Shown one piece after another: positions 32,315-40,611 of a DNA stretch of 64,000 nucleotides (position 1 is its first letter; each line of letters begins with the position of its first letter). Origin of the DNA: Oscillospiraceae bacterium (GTDB lineage: Bacteria > Bacillota > Clostridia > Oscillospirales > Oscillospiraceae); assembly GCA_020025535.1 (NCBI GenBank), contig JAHHRY010000003.1:62001-126000 (forward strand), given 5' to 3'. The notes beneath the pieces are model-generated. The model was given only the letters and a program-made list of their open reading frames with translations. It had not been told where the DNA came from and searched no databases. The position numbers were made by a program, and so were the translations under genes.

Positions 32315-33109
32315 TCATACATAGCGGTCGATGACCACGGAAATGCGGCCTTTTTTCGTCTGACCGTTGACGGATCTGATTTTTATTTTCCCCAGACCAC
32401 GGACTGAGATTTTCATACCTTCCTGCAGAATTTTGTCGGGTTTTTCGCAGGGCAGACCGTCGATGGCGGCTTTTCCTGCGGCGATATACTGACAGGCGGC
32501 ACTTCTTCCGACACGAAAACCGGAAGAAATGATACTGTCCAGCCGCAATGAGGCCACAGTATCCCGGATTTCCTTGGTTTCCGGCTGGGAAATCTGCACC
32601 TGGGACAGGGGAACGGCTTCCAGATGGAGATGTGTGCGTCCAGCGGAAGTGAGATTCTGCAGGACATAGGGGGCAATTTCACTGGTGACAAAGAAATCAC
32701 AGCTGCCCTTGCCGACGCAGATGTCTCCCAGTGTTTCTCTGGCAATACCCGCGCCCATGAGCGCTCCCAGAAAATCCTTATGGGCGGGGGTGTCCCCGTT
32801 ATAGAAGGTGGCTCGCAGACAGACCAGAGGACTGCCCTCTTCCTGCAGACTGGATTCGTCCAGATACTCCGGCAGATAGCAAAGCATTCGCCGCTCCGCT
32901 TCCGGATAACCGCCGAAGCTGTACAGCCCCGGCTCGTCGCCGAAGAGGTATTGTGCCATATTCAGTTCTCTGGGGGAGAGAAAATTTGTATTGGCGGGGA
33001 TGCTGCGCTGAATTCCTGCGTGAATTTTATCCCAGAGCTTCGCCAGAAGCAGAATGTCTTCCGGTGACTGAGCAATTTTTTTGATGTTATTTCTGTCCGT
33101 GTGCAACAC
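32315..33109 (-). CDS. ylmH: YlmH-type RNA-binding protein (S4 domain)
   Basis: 264 residues. The N-terminal two-thirds is the YlmH/photosystem-II-S4 type domain (FLSPRELNMAQYLF, YPEAERRMLCYLPEYL, FLGALMGAGIARETLGDICVG). The C-terminal S4 fold begins at LRLDSIISSGFRVGRSAACQYIAAGKAAIDG and ends in ISVRGLGKIKIRSV. YlmH binds RNA and, in Bacillus, helps ribosomes with tRNA-blocked translation; it usually sits in the division/cell-wall cluster but here stands with DUF896. The start is uncertain: TTG at 33109 has GGGGAGG only 2 bases upstream. A TATAAT on the minus strand lies at 33129-33124. Confidence 0.87.
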   Translation of the reverse strand: MLHTDRNNIKKIAQSPEDILLLAKLWDKIHAGIQRSIPANTNFLSPRELNMAQYLFGDEPGLYSFGGYPEAERRMLCYLPEYLDESSLQEEGSPLVCLRATFYNGDTPAHKDFLGALMGAGIARETLGDICVGKGSCDFFVTSEIAPYVLQNLTSAGRTHLHLEAVPLSQVQISQPETKEIRDTVASLRLDSIISSGFRVGRSAACQYIAAGKAAIDGLPCEKPDKILQEGMKISVRGLGKIKIRSVNGQTKKGRISVVIDRYV

Positions 33110-33161
33110 CTCCCCGAAGTTTTATTATATCACATATTTTAAATAAGAAAAGAAGTTTTTG

Positions 33162-33190
33162 TTGAGTCTCGGGCAGTTATCGCTTATAAT
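33162..33190 (+). promoter_or_regulatory. Promoter of the two FAD-protein genes
   Basis: TTGAGT (33162-33167), 17-base spacer, TATAAT (33185-33190), 24 bases before the start codon. Confidence 0.75.
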
Positions 33191-33214
33191 GATAGAAAAC
33201 AGGAGGTATTGGGT

Positions 33215-34429
33215 ATGACGGTTGGAATTATCGGCGGCGGCGCATCCGGTATGGCGGCTGCTTTGGCAGCGGCGGAAAATCCGGATGTGCAGGTCGTGAT
33301 TTTTGAGCGGCAGGCGAGAGTGGGACGCAAATTGCAGGCTACGGGAAACGGTCGGTGCAATCTCAGCAATCTGCACGCAGGCAGCGGTGGATTCCATGGA
33401 AATGCACCGGAATTCGCAGAATACGCAATTCGTTCCTTTCCACCGAAGGCTGCACTTGACTGGTTCCAAAGTCTGGGACTTTTCACGGTCACGGAAGACT
33501 CCGGACGGGTGTACCCCTATTCCGATCAGGCGAACTCTGTGGTGGATGTGCTGCGCTTTGCGCTGGAAAAACCCAATATCCGGCTGCTGACTTCCTTTGA
33601 AGTGAGCAGGGTTCGCAAGCTGCCCGGGGGCTTCTCCGTTGAAAACGGGGAAGAAGCGGTAGTTTGTGAGAAACTGATCGTCGCCTGCGGCGGTCTGGCC
33701 GGTACGAAGCTGGGCGGAACCATGTCCGGTTACAAGCTGCTGGGAAAGCTGGGGCATCACTGCACACGTCTGCGTCCTGCACTGGTGCAGCTGAAGTCCG
33801 GCTGGAACGGCGTAACGGCACTGAAAGGCATCCGTGCAACCTGCAAAGCGGAAGTGTTCCACAACGGCACTTTGTTTTCTGAAAGCAGCGGAGAATTGCA
33901 GTTTACCGAATACGGTTTGTCGGGGCCGGTGATTTTTGAAATCTCCCGGGACGTATGTCAGGAAAAGGGAGAGTGGCTGTGCCGGCTGGATTTTCTTCCG
34001 CAGTTTTCTTCCGAGGTTTTGCTTCGGGAGCTGCTGCGGCGCAGGAATACCGATTTCCCGGTGGAGGAGCTGCTGACGGGAATCCTGCATAACCGGCTCG
34101 GCCGTGTGCTGACCAAGGTGGCCGGTGTCCATGGCGGACAGATGGTAAAGGATTTGACGGATGAAGAGCTTCAGGCGGTCTGTCAGGCGGTAAAGGGCTT
34201 TGAAGTACCTGTTACGGAACCGCTTGGAATGGACAGCGCACAGGTTACAGCCGGCGGTATTTTGACGGAAGAGTTTGACCCGCAGACCATGGAAAGCCGC
34301 CTTGTGCCGGGACTTTATGCCTGCGGCGAGGTGCTGGATATAGACGGAGACTGCGGCGGTTATAATCTGCAGTGGGCGTGGAGCTCCGGACGTTGTGCCG
34401 GACTTTCTGCCGGAAAGGATACAATATGA
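33215..34429 (+). CDS. HI0933/YhiN-family FAD-dependent oxidoreductase
   Basis: 404 residues, start ATG at 33215 with AGGAGG eight bases upstream. FAD-binding IIGGGASGMAAALAAAE opens the protein, followed by ERQARVGRKLQATGNGRCNLSN, GRVYPYSDQANSVVDVL, CGGLAGTKLGGTMSGY and the C-terminal GLYACGEVLDIDGDCGGYNLQWAWSSG. It belongs to the BaiN/HI0933-like flavoproteins. Reactions proposed in the family include aminoacetone oxidation and bile-acid double-bond reduction; neither can be assigned here. The stop overlaps the next start in ATGA. Confidence 0.9.
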   Translation: MTVGIIGGGASGMAAALAAAENPDVQVVIFERQARVGRKLQATGNGRCNLSNLHAGSGGFHGNAPEFAEYAIRSFPPKAALDWFQSLGLFTVTEDSGRVYPYSDQANSVVDVLRFALEKPNIRLLTSFEVSRVRKLPGGFSVENGEEAVVCEKLIVACGGLAGTKLGGTMSGYKLLGKLGHHCTRLRPALVQLKSGWNGVTALKGIRATCKAEVFHNGTLFSESSGELQFTEYGLSGPVIFEISRDVCQEKGEWLCRLDFLPQFSSEVLLRELLRRRNTDFPVEELLTGILHNRLGRVLTKVAGVHGGQMVKDLTDEELQAVCQAVKGFEVPVTEPLGMDSAQVTAGGILTEEFDPQTMESRLVPGLYACGEVLDIDGDCGGYNLQWAWSSGRCAGLSAGKDTI

Positions 34430-36006
34430 TTCGGATACGGGAAATCGCAATGCCGCCGGAGCACAATCCGGCACAGCTGGGATTTGAGGCGGCGAGATTA
34501 TTAAAAATAGGAAATTCCAAGGTGCGCCGGGTGGAAATTGTGCGCCGCAGCGTGGATGCCAGAAAAAAGCCGGACGTGAAAATCGTTTATACCATCGATG
34601 TTCAGGTGGAAGGGAACGAGGGGAAAATCCTCAAGCAGTCCGGCTGCAAACGTGCGGCAATCGCACCGGTCACTTTCTACCGGATGCCAAAATGCAGTGT
34701 TCAGCCGGAAAAACGGCCTGTTGTGGTTGGATTTGGCCCGGGCGGTATGTTTGCGGCACTGATTCTGGCTATGGCAGGACTGAAACCGCTGGTTCTGGAA
34801 CGAGGCGAGGATGCCGCCGCACGGCATGAAAAAGTGGAACGCTTTTTTGCCACCGGTGAGCTGGACCCCCGAAGCAATGTGCAATTCGGTGAGGGCGGCG
34901 CGGGAACATTTTCCGACGGAAAGCTGAACACCGGTGTCAATAATCCCAGAATCAGCTGGATTCTGGAACAGCTGGTGACCTTTGGCGCAGGAGAAGACAT
35001 TCTCTTCGACGCAAAACCCCATGTGGGTACGGATGTGCTGCTGAACGTGGTGCAGAATTTAAGAAAGAAAGTTATTGAACTGGGCGGCGAAGTGCGGTTC
35101 GGGACCTGCGTTACCGACTTCGTCAGCGAAAACGGAAAACTGACGGCTCTTGTGACGGAGCAGGGAGAAACAATTCCCTGCGACTATGCCGTGTTTGCCA
35201 TCGGACACAGTGCCAGAGATACCTTCCAGATGCTGCACGACCGTCAGATCCCCATGGAGCGCAAGCCGTTTGCCATGGGTGTGCGGATTGAGCACCCCCA
35301 GACCGTCGTGAATCAGACCCAGTATGGATGCGACAATCCGGCCCTTCCACCGGCAGACTACAAGCTGGTGAAGCATCTGGAGAACGGGACGGTATATACT
35401 TTCTGCATGTGTCCCGGCGGCTATGTGGTGGCGGCGGCCTCGGAAGAGGGCGGTGTTGTAACCAACGGAATGAGCTATGCAGACCGGGCAGGAGAGAATG
35501 CCAATGCAGCTCTGCTGGTAACGGTCTCTCCGGAGGATGTGCCCTATGAGGGCGTTCTGGGCGGTGTGCGCTGGCAGAGAGAAATCGAACAGGCAGCTTA
35601 CAGTATGACCGGAAGCTACCTTGCCCCGGCGCAGAAGGTGGGGGATTTTCTCTGCGGCAAGCCCAGCACCGGTGCCGGCAGGGTGCAGCCTACCTATCGT
35701 CCCGGTGTGGCATGGTGTGATCTGCATCAGGTTTTGCCCGCCAGGATTACGGATGCTCTGGAAGAGGCAATTCCGATGCTGGATGGCAATTTGCGCGGAT
35801 TTGCGGATGCGGATGCCGTATTGACGGCACCGGAGACCAGAAGCTCTTCTCCTGTGCGTATTGTAAGAGGAGAAAGCCGGGAATCCGTGGGGCTTCGCGG
35901 CCTTTATCCGGTGGGAGAAGGTGCCGGTTATGCCGGAGGAATTATGTCTGCGGCCATAGACGGCATTCAGTCTGCGGAAGCGATCATTGCGGCCATAGAA
36001 AGCTGA
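34426..36006 (+). CDS. FAD-dependent dehydrogenase (COG2509 family)
   Basis: 526 residues, start ATG at 34426 in an ATGA overlap with the preceding gene. Residues 1-95 form a ferredoxin-like leader domain (MIRIREIAMPPEHN, KVRRVEIVRRSVDARKKP). The FAD domain starts at PVVVGFGPGGMFAALILAMAG, followed by NVQFGEGGAGTFSDGKLNTG, VFAIGHSARDTF and PVGEGAGYAGGIMSAAIDGIQSAEAI. COG2509 proteins are near-universal in Firmicutes and lack an assigned reaction; several are radical-free uncharacterised dehydrogenases. Coupling with the HI0933 protein suggests the two act together or on one metabolite. A terminator follows. Confidence 0.9.
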   Translation: MIRIREIAMPPEHNPAQLGFEAARLLKIGNSKVRRVEIVRRSVDARKKPDVKIVYTIDVQVEGNEGKILKQSGCKRAAIAPVTFYRMPKCSVQPEKRPVVVGFGPGGMFAALILAMAGLKPLVLERGEDAAARHEKVERFFATGELDPRSNVQFGEGGAGTFSDGKLNTGVNNPRISWILEQLVTFGAGEDILFDAKPHVGTDVLLNVVQNLRKKVIELGGEVRFGTCVTDFVSENGKLTALVTEQGETIPCDYAVFAIGHSARDTFQMLHDRQIPMERKPFAMGVRIEHPQTVVNQTQYGCDNPALPPADYKLVKHLENGTVYTFCMCPGGYVVAAASEEGGVVTNGMSYADRAGENANAALLVTVSPEDVPYEGVLGGVRWQREIEQAAYSMTGSYLAPAQKVGDFLCGKPSTGAGRVQPTYRPGVAWCDLHQVLPARITDALEEAIPMLDGNLRGFADADAVLTAPETRSSSPVRIVRGESRESVGLRGLYPVGEGAGYAGGIMSAAIDGIQSAEAIIAAIES

Positions 36007-36014
36007 TACCAAAA

Positions 36015-36058
36015 GCGCCTGCCCTGTGCTTGATGCACAGGGCAGGCACTTTCTTTTA
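36015..36058. terminator. Terminator between the FAD proteins and the LysR gene
   Basis: 13-base-pair stem GCCTGCCCTGTGC/GCACAGGGCAGGC (36017-36047) followed by TTTCTTTT on the plus strand; the minus side is also T-rich. Confidence 0.82.
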
Positions 36059-36913
36059 TTGCAGATCTTCTCCGATAAAGTTCTGAATTTTCTTCTCGGA
36101 ACCGATGTTTTTCAGGTAAACAAAGTTAAATTCCCTCTGAATTTTAGTGCCTTTGATCGTAAAGGTGGGGAGATTGCTCTGCTTTGCCAGCACTTCGTAT
36201 ACGAAGGAAATTCCCAGATTTTTTCGTACATAATCCAAAATAATGGAAAAGCTGTTGATGCAGATGCTTCGCTTGAAATGAGAAATGGATTCGTTGAGAT
36301 CGATCAGCTTGTTTTCCAGAATATCTCTGGTGCCGGAGCCTTCTTCACGGCAAATAATCGTTTGTTCCAGCAGCTCCCCGAGGGATACTTCACGGTTGGC
36401 AAAGGGGTGATCGGCTGAACAGATTCCCACAAACGGCTCCTTGCTGAAGAGCATATAGCCGTATTTGGTCTTGTCAAAATTGCCTTCAATGAGAGCAAAA
36501 TCCAATTTACAGTTGTCAATCAGCGTCAGCAGGTGCTCGGTGTTATCCACCAGCAGAGTCAGCTCGTTTTCTTCGTTGGAAATGAAACGCTCGCCGTATT
36601 TTCCGATGATGCATTCGCCGATGGTTTTTGTGGCGCCGATGCTCAGATTGTGAATTTCGGTATTTTGAAGCTGCTGCACCATATGCGCTTCGTATGCCTG
36701 CATGGTGCGGGCATATTTCTCCAGAATCAGGGCGCTTCTTGTTTTTTTCAGATGTCTCGATTCATACTCAAAAAGCTTGCAGTCATAGATATGCTCCAGA
36801 TGATGGATGTGCTGGGTGACTGCCGGCTGGGTGATATGCAGCAACTCGGCGCTTTTCCTGTAGTTCATGGTATCGCATAAGGAAAGAAATGTTTCCAATC
36901 TGTAGTCAAGCAT
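36056..36913 (-). CDS. LysR-family transcriptional regulator
   Basis: 285 residues, start ATG at 36913 with GGAGG six bases upstream. The N-terminal winged helix-turn-helix is LDYRLETFLSLCDTMNYRKSAELLHITQPAVTQHIHHLE. The sensor domain follows (LSIGATKTIGECIIGKY, LDFALIEGNFDK, IICREEGSGTRDILENKL), the last being a typical effector-pocket block. It is divergent from the large oxidoreductase fusion, with 128 bases between the start codons, and LysR proteins usually control the divergent neighbour. The likely signal is a sulfur or thiol compound, by the neighbour's domains; this is inference. Confidence 0.93.
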   Translation of the reverse strand: MLDYRLETFLSLCDTMNYRKSAELLHITQPAVTQHIHHLEHIYDCKLFEYESRHLKKTRSALILEKYARTMQAYEAHMVQQLQNTEIHNLSIGATKTIGECIIGKYGERFISNEENELTLLVDNTEHLLTLIDNCKLDFALIEGNFDKTKYGYMLFSKEPFVGICSADHPFANREVSLGELLEQTIICREEGSGTRDILENKLIDLNESISHFKRSICINSFSIILDYVRKNLGISFVYEVLAKQSNLPTFTIKGTKIQREFNFVYLKNIGSEKKIQNFIGEDLQ

Positions 36914-36962
36914 AGGCACCTCCGACGATAAGTACAGTTTATCAAATTATAATTAACAATAA

Positions 36963-36992
36963 TTGGATTTTATCATAGTGCTGCGCTATAAT
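36963..36992 (+). promoter_or_regulatory. Promoter of the CoA-disulfide-reductase fusion gene
   Basis: TTGGAT (36963-36968), 18-base spacer, TATAAT (36987-36992). The AT-rich stretch just upstream (36938-36962) is where a LysR-type activator would be expected to bind. Confidence 0.6.
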
Positions 36993-37041
36993 CAACTCAG
37001 AAGATAAATATTCCCCCAAGAATAAACAAAGGAGAATGGGT

Positions 37042-39612
37042 ATGAAAATCATGATCATCGGCGGTGTGGCAGCCGGAACAAAGGTAGCCGCAAAGATTAA
37101 GCGGGAGGATCCCGCAGCGCAGGTGGAAATTTACACCAAGAGCCGGGATATTTCGTACGCAGGATGCGGATTGCCCTATTATGTGGGCGGTATGATCGAG
37201 ACAAGGGAAGAGCTGATCGTCAATTCTCCGGCAAAGTTTTCGGGCCTGACGGGTGCAGTGGTCTATACCGGGCAGGAAGCAATCTCCTTGGATGCCGGCA
37301 GAAAAACGGTTGTCTATCGTGCGGTCTCCGACGGAACGCTGCAGACGGTTTCTTACGACAAGCTGATTGTGGCAACCGGTGCGGTGCCGTTTGTTCCCGG
37401 ACTGGAGGGCGTGGACAGAGATGGTGTGTTTACCGTAAGAACGCCCGATGACGCCATGGCAATCCGGGAATACATCGAGAAGAACAGCTGCAAAAAGGCT
37501 GTGGTTGTAGGTGCCGGTTTCATCGGCATGGAAATGGCGGAAAACCTGATGGCGCAGAAAATAGATGTGACCCTGATCGATATGATCAACCAGGTCCTGC
37601 CCAATATTCTGGATCCGGAAATGGCTCATTATGCCGCAAAGCAGATGCGGAAAAAGGGTATGAAAATCATGACCGGCACTTCCGTTCTGGCTATTGAGGG
37701 AAATGAAAAGGCCGAAGCGGTCAAAACCAATATCGGACAGGTCCCTGCGGATCTGGTGATTCTCTGCATCGGTGTCCGTCCTGCGACAGCCTTCCTGAAC
37801 GACAGCGGCATTGAGATGTTCAAGGGTACCATCGTGGTTGACGAGTACCAGAAAACGAATCTTCCCGATGTTTATGCGGCGGGTGACTGTGCTGTTGTGA
37901 AAAACCGGATCACCGGTATGCGGCAGTGGTCTGCCATGGGTTCTACGGCAAATATCACGGGCAGAGGTCTGGCAAAGACTCTTACGGGAACCCTTACCCC
38001 TTATGCCGGCTGTCTCGGCACCGGCGTCGTGAAGATTGCGGACGATTTGAATGTGGGCCGTACCGGACTTTCCGAACAGCAGGCGAAGGACGCCGGCTTT
38101 GATCCGGTTTCTGTTGTCTGCGTTACCGACGACAAGGCACATTACTACCCCGATTCGGATTCCTTTGTGACGAAGCTGATTGCTGACAGAGCCACCGGCA
38201 AGCTGCTGGGCCTGCAGGTTTTGGGTGCCGGTGCCGTGGATAAGATGACGGACATCGCGGTGGTTGGCATCTCTGCCGGCCTGAAGATCAGCGATTACAA
38301 CGATATGGATCTGGCCTATGCGCCTCCGTTCTCCACGGCAATCCATCCTTTTGTGCAGGCCTGCTACATCCTTGAAAACAAGATGAGCGGTGCCTTTGAA
38401 ACCATCACTCCTGCAGAGTATCTGGCAGGAGCGGGCAAGGAATACCGTGTTCTGGACGTGCAGCCTAAGCCGCAGCTTTTCGGTGCTACCTGGATTGATC
38501 TCAGCAAGGTGAACGGCGAGCTGGAAGGCATCGGCAAGGAGGAAAAGCTGCTCCTGGTGTGTGCCAAGGGCAAGCGCGGCTACTTCCTGCAGAACCGTCT
38601 GAAGCATTACGGCTACACCAATACAAAGGTTCTGGAAGGCGGTGCATTCTTTAACACCGTGAAAGTGGAAAACCCTGTGGGCACCATCGCGCCTGAAGAA
38701 ATCAAAAGAGTGAAGGGACTGGGCTGCCTGCAGGATAAGCGCTATCCGGATGTGTTCAATGTCCGTGTCATTACCAGAAACGGTAAGATCACCGCTGCGG
38801 ATCAGCGTGTGATTGCAGAAGCTGCCGACCGCTTCGGCAGCGGTGAGATCACTATGACCACCCGCCTGACCATGGAAATTCAGGGCGTTCATTACGAACA
38901 TATCGAAGAACTGATGGCATTCCTGGCTGAGCACAATCTGGTGACAGGCGGTACCGGCTCGCTGGTGCGCCCGGTGGTTTCCTGTAAGGGCACTACCTGC
39001 CAGTACGGCCTGATTGATACGTTCGGCCTGAGCGGCAAGATTCATGAGCGGTTCTATCTGGGCTACCACAATGTGACTCTGCCCCATAAGTTTAAGATTG
39101 CGGTAGGTGGCTGCCCCAACAATTGCGTCAAGCCGGATCTGAACGATCTGGGTATCGTGGGACAGAGAGTGCCCGTACTGGATCCGGATAAATGCCGCGG
39201 CTGCAAGGTCTGTCAGGTACAGAAGGCCTGCCCGGTGAAGGCGGCTTATCTGGAAGAGGGTAAGCTCCACATCGGTGAGGACTGCAACAACTGCGGCCGC
39301 TGCCGGGGAAAGTGCCCGTTCAACGCAATTACCGAGTACACGGACGGCTACAAGGTGTATATCGGCGGCCGCTGGGGCAAGAAGATTGCTCATGGCCGAG
39401 CATTGGATAAGCTGTTTACCTCCGAGGAAGAGGTGCTGGATGTGGTGGAGCGTGCCATCCTGTTCTTCCGGGATGAGGGACTTACGGGTGAGCGTTTTGC
39501 AGATACCATTGACCGGCTTGGCTTTGCGTATGTGCAGGACAAGCTGCTGAACAGCAAGATCGACAAAACAGCCATTCTGGAAAAGAAGATAAAGGGCGGC
39601 GCTACCTGCTGA
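37042..39612 (+). CDS. Fusion flavoprotein: CoA-disulfide-reductase-like + rhodanese + sulfite-reductase-like + 2x[4Fe-4S]
   Basis: 856 residues, start ATG at 37042 (AGGAG seven bases upstream; an ATG at 37036 is too close). Domains in order: FAD/NAD disulfide reductase (MIIGGVAAGTKVAAKI, active-site Cys42 in SYAGCGLPYY, second Rossmann KAVVVGAGFIGMEMAE, VYAAGDCA); dimerisation domain (~325-440); rhodanese-like (~450-540, Cys near 506 in LLLVCAKGKRGY); nitrite/sulfite-reductase ferredoxin-like and iron-sulfur domain (VVSCKGTTCQYG near 648 and GGCPNNC near 690); and a 2x[4Fe-4S] ferredoxin (CRGCKVCQVQKACPVK, CNNCGRCRGKCPF). It probably moves electrons from NAD(P)H to a thiol, persulfide or oxidised sulfur species. 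Exact substrate unknown. Confidence 0.88.
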   Translation: MKIMIIGGVAAGTKVAAKIKREDPAAQVEIYTKSRDISYAGCGLPYYVGGMIETREELIVNSPAKFSGLTGAVVYTGQEAISLDAGRKTVVYRAVSDGTLQTVSYDKLIVATGAVPFVPGLEGVDRDGVFTVRTPDDAMAIREYIEKNSCKKAVVVGAGFIGMEMAENLMAQKIDVTLIDMINQVLPNILDPEMAHYAAKQMRKKGMKIMTGTSVLAIEGNEKAEAVKTNIGQVPADLVILCIGVRPATAFLNDSGIEMFKGTIVVDEYQKTNLPDVYAAGDCAVVKNRITGMRQWSAMGSTANITGRGLAKTLTGTLTPYAGCLGTGVVKIADDLNVGRTGLSEQQAKDAGFDPVSVVCVTDDKAHYYPDSDSFVTKLIADRATGKLLGLQVLGAGAVDKMTDIAVVGISAGLKISDYNDMDLAYAPPFSTAIHPFVQACYILENKMSGAFETITPAEYLAGAGKEYRVLDVQPKPQLFGATWIDLSKVNGELEGIGKEEKLLLVCAKGKRGYFLQNRLKHYGYTNTKVLEGGAFFNTVKVENPVGTIAPEEIKRVKGLGCLQDKRYPDVFNVRVITRNGKITAADQRVIAEAADRFGSGEITMTTRLTMEIQGVHYEHIEELMAFLAEHNLVTGGTGSLVRPVVSCKGTTCQYGLIDTFGLSGKIHERFYLGYHNVTLPHKFKIAVGGCPNNCVKPDLNDLGIVGQRVPVLDPDKCRGCKVCQVQKACPVKAAYLEEGKLHIGEDCNNCGRCRGKCPFNAITEYTDGYKVYIGGRWGKKIAHGRALDKLFTSEEEVLDVVERAILFFRDEGLTGERFADTIDRLGFAYVQDKLLNSKIDKTAILEKKIKGGATC

Positions 39613-39627
39613 TATAGCGCCGTAAAA

Positions 39628-39664
39628 CCCCCGGCCCTGCATATGCAGGGCCGGGGGCGTTTTA
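39628..39664 (+). terminator. Terminator after the oxidoreductase fusion
   Basis: A 30-base perfect palindrome (arm CCCCCGGCCCTGCAT, 39628-39657) followed by CGTTTTATTT. Confidence 0.88.
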
Positions 39665-39922
39665 TTTACAGAGCCAGAAAAGAATAACGATATGCAGAAT
39701 CAGCATCAGGGGAATGCCAATGTAAAAAGCGGAATGGCGTGTTTTGTGCCGAACCAGATACATTCCCAGAAATGCGCCCAGACTTCCGCCCAGAGCGGCA
39801 GTCCCGAGGAGAACCTTTTCCGGGATTCGCCAGCGCTTTTTTATCGCTTTTATCTTATCTATTATCATAAGCAGCAGGGAAAGCGCATTGATTACAATGA
39901 GGTAGACAAACAAGAGCTTCAT
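39662..39922 (-). CDS. DUF1294 small membrane protein
   Basis: 86 residues, start ATG at 39922 with AAAGGAA upstream. Three hydrophobic segments (about 3-22, 44-57 and 66-84). Between the first and second is the family signature MIIDKIKAIKKRWRIPEKVLL, then GALGGSLGAFLGMYLVRHKTRH-type text (here AALGGSLGAFLGMYLVRHKT). DUF1294 proteins are widespread small membrane proteins of unknown role. It is divergent from the lipoprotein gene with only 27 bases between starts. Confidence 0.9.
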   Translation of the reverse strand: MKLLFVYLIVINALSLLLMIIDKIKAIKKRWRIPEKVLLGTAALGGSLGAFLGMYLVRHKTRHSAFYIGIPLMLILHIVILFWLCK

Positions 39923-39949
39923 AAAATTTTCCTTTCTGGAGGGGTAGAA

Positions 39950-40438
39950 GTGAAAAAATGTTGGATTTTGATAGTAGTCTTGCTGATGCTCACCGGCTGC
40001 GGCTCGGTGGAGACTTTTGAGACCCTGGGAAGTATCCCACACCAGCCAAGCTCCAAGCCTGTGGAACAAAAAGTTTCTGTGCAGCTTCCGAAGGATGCAG
40101 CTGAGCAGACGGGGGAAGACAATGGTACTATGTACCTCTGCGATGATTACACCATCCTGATGCAAACCCTTGCATCCGGGGACATGAATGCTACCATCCG
40201 CACCCTCAGCGGTTACTCTCAGGATCAGCTGATGGTGATGGAAAGCGGCACCGAGAAGGTCAGACGCTATGACTGGGTATGGACATCCGTAGGAGAAGAA
40301 GGGGACATTGTCTGCCGTGCAACGGTTTTGGATGACGGAAATTATCACTACTGTCTGTGTACGATGGCAAACGCCGAGGCATCCGGGGGGCTGACAGAAG
40401 AGTGGAACGATCTTTTCGGATCATTCCGGTTAGAGTGA
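39950..40438 (+). CDS. Hypothetical lipoprotein
   Basis: 162 residues, start GTG at 39950 behind a strong GGAGGGG. A short signal peptide ends in the lipobox LTGC, with the acylated Cys at residue 17. The mature part has no family I recognise. Its centre holds MYLCDDYTILMQTLASGDMNATIRTLSG and its C-terminal half is a beta-rich stretch (RRYDWVWTSVGEEGDIVCRATVLDDGNYHYCLCTM). Anchored outside the membrane. It precedes the FHA-SEDS/PBP pair but is separated from it by a terminator, so no functional link is implied. Confidence 0.8.
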   Translation: MKKCWILIVVLLMLTGCGSVETFETLGSIPHQPSSKPVEQKVSVQLPKDAAEQTGEDNGTMYLCDDYTILMQTLASGDMNATIRTLSGYSQDQLMVMESGTEKVRRYDWVWTSVGEEGDIVCRATVLDDGNYHYCLCTMANAEASGGLTEEWNDLFGSFRLE

Positions 40439-40444
40439 TACAAC

Positions 40445-40480
40445 GCTCTCACAGCATTTTTACTGTGAGAGCATTTTTTA
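40445..40480 (+). terminator. Terminator of the lipoprotein gene
   Basis: Stem GCTCTCACAG/CTGTGAGAGC followed by ATTTTTTATT. Confidence 0.9.
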
Positions 40481-40526
40481 TTCTTCCGGATTATATCATG
40501 AAAAAAAGAAGATGAAAACAGAAAAA

Positions 40527-40555
40527 TTGATTTTTTCACCGGAATGTGGTATGGT
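40527..40555 (+). promoter_or_regulatory. Promoter of the FHA-SEDS/PBP operon
   Basis: TTGATT (40527-40532), 17-base spacer, TATGGT (40550-40555), 57 bases before the start codon. Confidence 0.6.
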
Positions 40556-40611
40556 ATGGGACAAAGCTGTAAAATGCTATGAATAGCAATTACCAAGGAA
40601 GGAGTAAAGCA

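Noticed and set aside
36997..39642. 881-codon open frame on the minus strand
   Set aside because: It is exactly antisense to the oxidoreductase fusion, is rich in His, Gln and Ile from reversed codons, has no ribosome site and no domain motifs.
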